NCBI GenBank assembly: GCA_020435865.1
Contig: JAGQYZ010000295.1
Span: 1 to 5,506 of the forward strand
Source of the DNA: Aequorivita sp.
Lineage (GTDB): Bacteria; Bacteroidota; Bacteroidia; Flavobacteriales; Flavobacteriaceae
Length of the DNA stretch: 5,506 nucleotides
Reading direction: 5' to 3'
Positions 1 to 4,643 of the stretch are shown piece after piece (position 1 is the first letter of the stretch; every line of letters starts with the position of its first letter). Under the pieces are notes generated by a model that was given only the letters and a program-made list of their open reading frames with translations, was not told the origin of the DNA and made no database searches. The translations under genes were made by a program, and so were the position numbers.

Positions 1-417
1 GATGATTACGTAAACAATATTACCGAAAGGCTCAATCTGTACACCAAATTGAACGAGCTGAAAAACGAGACCGAGCTTCAGAAATTTGAAAAGGAATTGC
101 TTGATCGATTTGGAGAAATGCCAAAACAAGCAGAAGATTTGTTGAATAGCGTTCGCATAAAATGGATTGCCATTTCAATGGGTCTTGAACGTCTTGTGAT
201 GAAGCAGAAAAAAATGGTCGGTTATTTTGTGGCAGACCAGCAAAGCAGTTTTTATCAAAGTGAAGCTTTTACCAAAGTGCTTCAATACGTGCAAAGCCAC
301 CCACAAAAAGTGACGATGAAGGAAAAACAAACCAGAAACGGACTGCGATTGTTGCTCACTTTTGAAGAAATTTCTTCGGTTGATAAAGCTTTACAGGCTT
401 TGAAAAAATTTGAATAA
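1..417 (+). CDS. mfd: Transcription-repair coupling factor Mfd, C-terminal end (partial)
   Basis: The reading frame is open from the first base of the window to a TAA at 415-417, giving the last 138 residues of a larger protein. The segment matches the C-terminal TRCF domain (D7) of Mfd. It has the family pattern of a 'RLNLY' helix followed about 25 residues later by 'ELLDRFGEMP', then a helix containing 'IAISMGLERL', and a final beta/alpha segment. Mfd is a cytoplasmic superfamily 2 DNA translocase. It pushes stalled RNA polymerase off damaged template strands and recruits UvrA for nucleotide excision repair, and its C-terminal domain masks the UvrA-binding surface in the resting enzyme. The helicase and RNA polymerase-interaction domains lie upstream of the window. 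The true start is outside; the TTG at 49 is an internal leucine codon. The gene ends at a strong hairpin terminator facing a convergent gene. Confidence 0.93.
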   Translation, partial: DDYVNNITERLNLYTKLNELKNETELQKFEKELLDRFGEMPKQAEDLLNSVRIKWIAISMGLERLVMKQKKMVGYFVADQQSSFYQSEAFTKVLQYVQSHPQKVTMKEKQTRNGLRLLLTFEEISSVDKALQALKKFE

Positions 418-450
418 AAGCCGAAATTTTGTTTCGGCTTTTATTTTTTA
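416..450. terminator. Bidirectional intrinsic terminator between mfd and the propeller gene
   Basis: AAGCCGAAA at 418-426 pairs perfectly with TTTCGGCTT at 432-440 around a 5-nt loop, and two flanking A-T pairs extend the stem. On the + strand a T-rich run (TTATTTTTTA, 441-450) follows, as expected for ending mfd transcripts. On the - strand the stem is followed by CTTTTATTC, so the same hairpin can terminate the convergent propeller gene, whose stop codon is at 448-450. One hairpin therefore appears to serve both genes. Confidence 0.88.
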
Positions 451-1563
451 CTTCAGTAATTTTTTTCGCAACGTACCTTCTTTCGTAATTATTTCTAACA
501 AATAAATTCCATTATTCCAACTGCTTGTGTCTATTTTATTTGAAGTTTCCTGATAGTTATTTTCATAGACCAATTTTCCGGCAGCATCATAGACCTTCAA
601 TTCAAAAGTTTCAAGCTGTTTGCTTAAAAATTGAATTTCAAAATAATTTTTTGCAGGATTGGGAGCTATAATAAAATTATTTTCTGCCTCTGAAAATTCA
701 TCGTTTCCCAAGGTTATTCCTGAAATAATCCTCAAGTTTTTGCTTCCAAAATCGGTGATATACATTTTACTTTCAGTTTCGTCAAAATAAATTCCATTTG
801 GAATATTAAAAGTTGCAACTGAAATATCGCCATCATTATTTCCCGGAGTGCTCCCTGCGAATAAGGTATAATCATCTACAGAATTGGGATTGATGGAATA
901 TATTTTATGGTTGCTCATAATAGTTCCCCAAAGTTTTCCTTGACCATAGGTAATAAAGCCCAAATTAGGGTAGGGGCCACCCTCGGTTGGAAGTTGCGCA
1001 ATATATTCCAGATCGCCATTCTCCTCTACTTTGAAAATTTTTCGGTTGTTATAATTTCCAACGAATAGATTTCCGTTTTCATCATAAACAATTCCTACGG
1101 GACCACTTAATTCAGCTGATGAGGAGATTGTAGTTATGGTTCCATCTGGCGCAAGCCTTTTAATAAGGTTTCCTAAATAAAGTGTAAAAATCATAGAATC
1201 GTCATCAAAAGATTTTACAATTCCAGAAGGATGTCCCGTAACTGGATAGGTGGCCAACAGATTACCATTTATGTCATATTTATAAATTTTATTTCCCTGT
1301 CCGTCACATACATACAATTCTTGGTTGGAATTGAAAGCCAGTCCGTTTGGGGTGTTCAAACCTGTGATAAAGGCGGTTGCCTCTCCAGTGGGAGAGAATT
1401 TAAAAACGGTATCGCCCGTATAATTGGAACAGTACATGTTTCCGTCATTGTCCAAAACAATGGCATCGTCTGGGGTGCCTTCGGTAAAGGTGGTAACCGT
1501 TTGAGCGTTTAAAAATAAATGTCCAAATAAAAAGACTGCGGTAAAAAAGAATAGGTTTTTCAT
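448..1563 (-). CDS. Secreted NHL/SMP-30-like beta-propeller protein with T9SS type A sorting domain
   Basis: This is a 371-residue predicted extracellular protein. Residues 1-20 form a Sec signal peptide: Lys2, then a Phe/Leu-rich core, with likely cleavage near 'LNA-Q'. Residues about 25-285 contain repeated beta-propeller strands of the NHL/SMP-30 type. Recurring motifs are 'P-x-G-(I/L)-x-(F/Y)-(D/N)' and 'G-N-x-(I/L/F)-(Y/F)-V', seen near residues 39-43, 72-85, 112-115, 155-168 and 255-269. About six blades are likely. Residues 296-371 are a type A T9SS C-terminal sorting domain: 'PNPAKNYFEI' at 301-310, 'LKVYDAAGKLV' at 322-332, 'WNNGIYLLEI' at 349-358 and a basic C-terminus. Such proteins cross the outer membrane through the type IX system and are released or anchored at the surface. 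No catalytic residues can be assigned; propellers of this fold either bind ligands or act as lactonases. The gene lies 83 bp downstream of the AraC-type regulator on the same strand and has its own predicted promoter. It is well supported as a secreted propeller, but its substrate is unknown. Confidence 0.9.
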   Translation of the reverse strand: MKNLFFFTAVFLFGHLFLNAQTVTTFTEGTPDDAIVLDNDGNMYCSNYTGDTVFKFSPTGEATAFITGLNTPNGLAFNSNQELYVCDGQGNKIYKYDINGNLLATYPVTGHPSGIVKSFDDDSMIFTLYLGNLIKRLAPDGTITTISSSAELSGPVGIVYDENGNLFVGNYNNRKIFKVEENGDLEYIAQLPTEGGPYPNLGFITYGQGKLWGTIMSNHKIYSINPNSVDDYTLFAGSTPGNNDGDISVATFNIPNGIYFDETESKMYITDFGSKNLRIISGITLGNDEFSEAENNFIIAPNPAKNYFEIQFLSKQLETFELKVYDAAGKLVYENNYQETSNKIDTSSWNNGIYLLEIITKEGTLRKKLLK

Positions 1564-1588
1564 AATCTGAAAATTTTAAAGTTTGGTA

Positions 1589-1596
1589 CAAATCTA
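1589..1596 (-). promoter_or_regulatory. Predicted -7 box for the propeller gene
   Basis: Read on the - strand this is TAGATTTG, a perfect match to the Bacteroidota -7 consensus TAnnTTTG. It lies 25 nt upstream of the ATG at 1563. No TTG is present at the normal -33 spacing, which fits an activator-dependent promoter. It suggests that the propeller gene can be transcribed separately from the AraC-type gene. Confidence 0.55.
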
Positions 1597-1622
1597 TTTT
1601 CAGAATATGCTGGAATCGACCG

Positions 1623-1645
1623 TTTGCATACAGCCGAACATAAAA
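1623..1645 (-). promoter_or_regulatory. Candidate activator site upstream of the propeller gene (shared element, copy 1)
   Basis: On the - strand this reads TTTTATGTT followed by CGGCTGTATGCAAA. It matches 18 of 23 positions of the element upstream of the AraC-type gene (2826-2848), including the unbroken 8-mer CGGCTGTA and the CAAA that follows it two bases later. It ends exactly 26 bp upstream of the -7 box at 1589-1596, the same distance as in the other copy. It also starts only 1-2 bp past the end of the AraC-type coding region. Size and position fit a class II AraC-type activator site; assignment to the neighbouring regulator is inference. Confidence 0.55.
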
Positions 1646-1646
1646 C

Positions 1647-2774
1647 TTATGCGGCCAACTGTTTTTTTATATAATTGCTGGGGGTATCTTGCATTGTATT
1701 TTTGAAGGCTTTGTTAAATGTAGATTTTGAATTGAAGCCCACATCCATGGAAAGTGCCAGAATGGTGTGTTTTAAATGCTCCTTATTTTCAACTTTTTTT
1801 AAAAATTCCTTTACGCGGTATTGATTTATAAAATCATAAAACGTGGTTTTATAAACTTGATTTAAAAGCCAGGAAACATTGTTTGTTGAGGTTTGGAGCA
1901 TTTCAGAAACATCAGCCAAAGTCAAATCGTTTTGCAGAAAAACCTTTTCATTGATCATTAAACTGTCCAATTTGTTTTTTAACAATTGGGCTTCGGCTTC
2001 TGGAAGGCGTTCTTTTCTTACATTGTTTTTTTGCTTTTCTTCTGAAATCCTAAAAAGCTCTGGCTGTTTTAAACTGAAATACCCTATTACATAAATAAAT
2101 AATGGAATTGCCACCCAAATACTATCATAGCCCATATAAGGAATGGTTTTGTCAAAAATTGTTGAGTTGAACAGGCTGAAAATCCAAGCTAATAAACAAG
2201 CTAATATTGAAAACAGAAAAAAGTTAAGATAGACAATGGGGCTTTGTTCAAAGGAAAAAACCTCCTTTTCCGTTTGTTTAAATTTTGCAAGCAACTGAAA
2301 AGACTTTAGCACATAAAACATATTAAATAAAATCATGGCTACTGAAATGATCCTGAAATACACTAGCAAGTTTCCGTTTAAAAAATATTCGTAATATGCT
2401 TTTGGAGTGTACTTGATAATATAAAAGAGGGCGAAAGAGAGCATTCCAAAAAAAGGAAGAAAATGAATCATTGAAAGCGAATAGGTGCTCTGTTCCTTAT
2501 ACAGAAGTCTTTTCACATACAAATAGATAAAGGGGCCAAAGAGGAAAACCAATGAATCAACCGCAATACTCCATTGAAAAACCCAAGGGGTTAAAAACCG
2601 GAAGTAGAAAAATCTGCCAATAAGCATTAGTGTAGCAAGTGCGATTAAATAGGAAAGGATGCTATTTGCCGTTTGGTTGTTATTGGAAATTCGCTGTAGC
2701 GTTAACGAAAGGAAAATCCCTTGGCAAATGCCAATGACAATTATTAAGTCTATAAGCTTAAAGGTAATTTCCAT
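1647..2774 (-). CDS. Membrane-embedded AraC-family transcriptional regulator (seven predicted TM segments)
   Basis: This 375-residue protein has an integral-membrane N-terminal half and a C-terminal AraC-type DNA-binding domain. Hydrophobic segments lie near residues 7-27, 36-57, 66-88, 101-121, 136-157, 180-203 and 216-235. A charged linker (about 243-270) leads to the DNA-binding domain at about 275-372. The first helix-turn-helix is around 'LTLADVSEMLQTSTNNVSWL' (285-304). The second contains 'MDVGFNSKSTFNKAFKNT' (343-360), followed by 'TPSNYIK' (364-370), the usual end of HTH_18 domains. In this architecture, common in Flavobacteria, the membrane part probably senses a signal and the cytoplasmic tail binds DNA; the signal is not known. 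A perfect TAnnTTTG box and the shared upstream element precede the gene. The propeller gene follows after 83 bp with no obvious terminator between them, so read-through is possible. The ATG at 2774 begins just before the first membrane helix and 17 nt after the -7 box. Confidence 0.9.
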   Translation of the reverse strand: MEITFKLIDLIIVIGICQGIFLSLTLQRISNNNQTANSILSYLIALATLMLIGRFFYFRFLTPWVFQWSIAVDSLVFLFGPFIYLYVKRLLYKEQSTYSLSMIHFLPFFGMLSFALFYIIKYTPKAYYEYFLNGNLLVYFRIISVAMILFNMFYVLKSFQLLAKFKQTEKEVFSFEQSPIVYLNFFLFSILACLLAWIFSLFNSTIFDKTIPYMGYDSIWVAIPLFIYVIGYFSLKQPELFRISEEKQKNNVRKERLPEAEAQLLKNKLDSLMINEKVFLQNDLTLADVSEMLQTSTNNVSWLLNQVYKTTFYDFINQYRVKEFLKKVENKEHLKHTILALSMDVGFNSKSTFNKAFKNTMQDTPSNYIKKQLAA

Positions 2775-2791
2775 AAAACTTTATATTGCAA

Positions 2792-2799
2792 CAAAGATA
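2792..2799 (-). promoter_or_regulatory. Predicted -7 box for the AraC-type gene
   Basis: On the - strand the sequence is TATCTTTG, a perfect TAnnTTTG match. It is 17 nt upstream of the ATG, implying a very short leader. As at the propeller gene, no TTG stands at normal -33 spacing, consistent with a need for an activator. Confidence 0.55.
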
Positions 2800-2825
2800 A
2801 ACGGAAGCTTTTAAAAAAAGGTGTA

Positions 2826-2848
2826 TTTGGGTACAGCCGTACCTGAAA
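2826..2848 (-). promoter_or_regulatory. Candidate autoregulatory site upstream of the AraC-type gene (shared element, copy 2)
   Basis: On the - strand this reads TTTCAGGTA followed by CGGCTGTACCCAAA, 18/23 identical to the element before the propeller gene. The distance to the -7 box is again exactly 26 bp. This copy also contains a perfect inverted repeat, GGTAC-AGCC-GTACC, at 2830-2843 that is not preserved in copy 1. It is a likely binding site for the AraC-type protein itself; this is inferred from the repeated sequence, spacing and linkage. Confidence 0.55.
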
Positions 2849-2914
2849 AGATGAAAATGATTTACAGCACTATTCAAGTGATTTCTTGCACATTCTGACT
2901 GAAAAATTTCAAAG

Positions 2915-2933
2915 TGTCGGGTAAATGTCGGGT
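2915..2933 (+). promoter_or_regulatory. Direct-repeat operator candidate TGTCGGGT-aaa-TGTCGGGT
   Basis: Two perfect copies of TGTCGGGT (2915-2922 and 2926-2933) are separated by AAA, giving 11-bp phasing so both fall on the same DNA face. The GC-rich octamer stands out in an AT-rich intergenic region. The pair ends 24 bp upstream of the putative -7 box of the Xre-type gene, where an activator or an overlapping repressor would bind. The binding protein is unknown; the Xre-type product is the obvious candidate. Confidence 0.5.
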
Positions 2934-2957
2934 GAAATTCCCTTGAAAATATTGCCC

Positions 2958-2965
2958 TATCTTTA
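2958..2965 (+). promoter_or_regulatory. Predicted -7 box for the Xre-type gene
   Basis: TATCTTTA matches TAnnTTTG at all but the last base. Transcription would begin near 2970, leaving a leader of about 30 nt before the ATG at 3002. A TTG at 2943-2945 is too close to act as a standard -33 element (12 bp instead of about 19). Confidence 0.4.
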
Positions 2966-3001
2966 CTGTCATCGTACTATTGCTTCATAAATTTTTACAA
3001 A

Positions 3002-3802
3002 ATGAAACAACCCGAACTCGGTCGGAAAATTTTAGAACTTAGAAAGCAAAAAGGTTTTACACAGGAAGAACTTGTAGAGCAATGCAATATAAATGTACGT
3101 ACCATTCAGCGTATTGAAGCTGGAGAAGTAATGCCACGAAGTTTTACATTAAAAACAATTTTAAATGTTTTGGGGGAGGATTTAGAAAATCTGCAAGAAT
3201 CTGATTCTTCTGTTTTGGAACTTTACAATTTAAAAGATGTTGGTTTTTCAGTTTTTTACATAAAACTAGCCTGGATTTGCGGGATCATTTATTTTCTTTC
3301 TGGCTTTGTGGAATTTGCTGTTGATTATGCACGATTTTACGAAGATGAATTGATACTACCAAAAGCTGCATACATCAGCATGAAATTTATTGTAATGCTG
3401 GCTTATATTTATTTTTTATGGGGGTTTGTTTTAAGTGGTAAAATCTTTAATAATTATTTGCTTAAAATAGGCACTTTCTTTTTAATTGGCACGACCCTTT
3501 TATTTTATGGGTATGATATTGCTTCACTTTACTTTGAACCATTTTATGTAGAATATGTTATCACCACACAATCAATTTTTTGCGGAATTGGCAGTATTAT
3601 CTTTGGTTTGGGGATAATGCGATTGGAAAATCCTTTCGGGAAAATTCCAGGAGTAGCAGGTGGATTTGAAGTAGTGAGCGGGATATTGTTTGCAATTGTT
3701 TTTATGGCGTGGTTGGGACTTGCCTTTTTAATTCCGGCTGTGATATTGCAAATTATTTTACTCTACAAGATTGAAGAACTTTTGAAAAAGCATAAGGAAT
3801 GA
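3002..3802 (+). CDS. Xre-family helix-turn-helix regulator with C-terminal membrane domain
   Basis: This 266-residue protein starts with an Xre/HTH_3 domain at about residues 6-62. It has the 'LGRKILELRKQKGFTQEELVEQCNI' type of helix pair (written here as 'LGRKILELRKQKGFTQ' then 'EELVEQCNI'), then the recognition helix 'VRTIQRIEAGEVMPR' (32-46) and the closing helix 'TLKTILNVLG'. After a short linker come four to five hydrophobic segments, near residues 83-107, 123-146, 153-172, 187-206 and 222-253, and a basic C-terminal tail (KIEELLKKHKE). This suggests a membrane-tethered DNA-binding protein whose membrane part may sense an envelope or lipid-soluble signal; the ligand is not identifiable. 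The HTH part is a common Flavobacteria type; the membrane part resembles no family I can name. The gene is divergent from the AraC-type regulator and has a TGTCGGGT direct repeat in its promoter. No clear terminator follows. The DNA-binding call is firm, the sensory role inferred. Confidence 0.87.
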   Translation: MKQPELGRKILELRKQKGFTQEELVEQCNINVRTIQRIEAGEVMPRSFTLKTILNVLGEDLENLQESDSSVLELYNLKDVGFSVFYIKLAWICGIIYFLSGFVEFAVDYARFYEDELILPKAAYISMKFIVMLAYIYFLWGFVLSGKIFNNYLLKIGTFFLIGTTLLFYGYDIASLYFEPFYVEYVITTQSIFCGIGSIIFGLGIMRLENPFGKIPGVAGGFEVVSGILFAIVFMAWLGLAFLIPAVILQIILLYKIEELLKKHKE

Positions 3803-4144
3803 GGCTTTCGTAATATTTGATTATCTTTTACCTCTTTTAATATATTAATTTACAGGAGAAGTTTTCCAGACTTAATTAGAATATTAATAAGAATTATCTT
3901 AATTTGTTTAGGAACACTTTATGGGATAGTATATAGAGTATCTATGACTTATCTATGGCTTATCTATGGCTTATCTATGGCTTTGATACGGGTGATCCTA
4001 GGCTTTGATCCCTCTTAAAATAACTATTGGATAGACAACAACGACCAACAAGATTTAGTAAATTTCAATTTATCTTTTAATATTGCGTAACCTATTCGAT
4101 TTTACCATGATTTTTCAAAATTTACTTACGTCAAAACATTGGAT
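3803..4144. other. 342-bp intergenic region without a supported gene
   Basis: This AT-rich stretch lies between the ends of two convergent genes. It carries no reading frame of convincing length and no tRNA or other RNA gene that I can recognise. I see no strong GC-rich hairpin with a T-run, so terminators for the two converging genes are not evident. Its one distinctive element is the 11-bp tandem repeat at 3940-4009. A 24-codon open frame (3944-4018) runs through the repeat and would encode a hydrophobic peptide, but nothing else supports it as a gene. Confidence 0.7.
3940..4009. repeat. 11-bp tandem repeat array (ATCTATGGCTT)
   Basis: Four head-to-tail units lie at 3940-3950, 3951-3961, 3962-3972 and 3973-3983. 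The last three are identical; the first differs by one base (GACTT instead of GGCTT). The pattern then decays, but GGCTTTGAT recurs at 3979-3987 and 4001-4009, exactly 22 bp apart (two unit lengths), so the array probably once spanned about 70 bp. It looks like a minisatellite produced by replication slippage, although 11-bp phasing could also present protein sites on one DNA face. Confidence 0.85.
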
Positions 4145-4507
4145 TTAAAAGTGATAAAAAGCATTTTCAAAATGGTCCAATTTTTCCTCTTTTTGGTTTT
4201 TAAGAATAGCGATAATATCAAAACGCACTTCCACATTTAGTTCGTTGGAAATAACATATTCATTAGCTGCTTTTACCAAAAGTTTAATTTTTGCAGGGGT
4301 TACGAAACTTTGTGGATCGCCAAAAAAATCGCTATTTCGGGTTTTTACTTCCACGATGACAACCGTGCTTTCTTCCTTTTGGGCAATGATGTCTATTTCA
4401 GCCTTTTCGAAAAAAAAGTTACGACATAGGATATTATAACCGTTGCGAAGCAAATACTGCGCGGCAATTTCTTCGCCTATTTTTCCAAGTTCATTATGAG
4501 TTGCCAT
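4145..4507 (-). CDS. UPF0102 (YraN) family nuclease-like protein
   Basis: At 120 residues this is a full-length member of the UPF0102/YraN family, predicted cytoplasmic proteins with a restriction-endonuclease-like fold related to Holliday junction resolvases. The N-terminal 'GKIGEEIAAQYLLRNGYNIL' (8-27) is the family's helix-rich start. 'AEIDIIA' (36-42) supplies Asp39 and 'IVEVKTR' (51-57) supplies Glu53 and Lys55, together forming the PD-(D/E)xK-like metal site. Downstream come a 'K..L...A..Y' helix (73-84) and 'VRFDIIAI' (94-101). The glycine usual in the 'GEID' motif is alanine here (Ala36), while the charged residues are kept. The biological role of the family is not settled. The ATG at 4507 starts close to the conserved N-terminal helix. 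The gene lies 136 bp downstream of the LD-carboxypeptidase gene on the same strand, but an inverted repeat between them makes a shared operon uncertain. No good promoter box was seen upstream. Confidence 0.9.
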   Translation of the reverse strand: MATHNELGKIGEEIAAQYLLRNGYNILCRNFFFEKAEIDIIAQKEESTVVIVEVKTRNSDFFGDPQSFVTPAKIKLLVKAANEYVISNELNVEVRFDIIAILKNQKEEKLDHFENAFYHF

Positions 4508-4643
4508 ATTTTCTAAAATTCAAAAAAACAAATGACAAATTCCAAATAATTTCCAAAAAACAAATCTCAACTATCAGTTTTTGAAATTGGTTTTTTTAAA
4601 ATTGAGAGTTATTTGGAAGTTGGTGCTTGAAATTTGGGATTTA
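4508..4643. repeat. AT-rich spacer with imperfect nested inverted repeat
   Basis: CCAAATAA at 4542-4549 pairs with TTATTTGG at 4609-4616, and nested inside TCTCAA (4565-4570) pairs with TTGAGA (4602-4607). The flanks are built from recurring CAAAT/TCCAAA words on the left and TTTGG/GAAATT words on the right, so the two halves are roughly complementary. The pairing is A/T-rich and bulged, so a strong terminator is unlikely. This wording (caaattccaaa and its complement) resembles degenerate intergenic repeats I associate with flavobacterial genomes; that comparison is from memory. Confidence 0.5.

Noticed and set aside
1231..1512. 93-codon open frame on the + strand
   Set aside because: It lies wholly antisense to the propeller gene, whose signal peptide, repeats and T9SS tail are clear; the + strand translation shows no recognisable domain.
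1879..2094. 71-codon open frame on the + strand
   Set aside because: Antisense to the linker and DNA-binding region of the AraC-type gene, with no family resemblance.
2943..2965. TTG at 2943-2945 as the -33 element of the Xre-type gene
   Set aside because: Only 12 bp separate it from the -7 box, too short for the roughly 19-bp spacing of Bacteroidota promoters.
3940..3983. Possible CRISPR array
   Set aside because: The 11-bp units are directly adjacent with no spacers and no cas genes are present.
3944..4018. 24-codon open frame encoding a hydrophobic peptide through the 11-bp repeats
   Set aside because: Short, built from the repeat itself, with no ribosome binding site or promoter box that I can see. 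Kept only as a note under the repeat.
4245..4439. 64-codon open frame on the + strand
   Set aside because: Antisense to the conserved core of the UPF0102 gene; a frame shadow.
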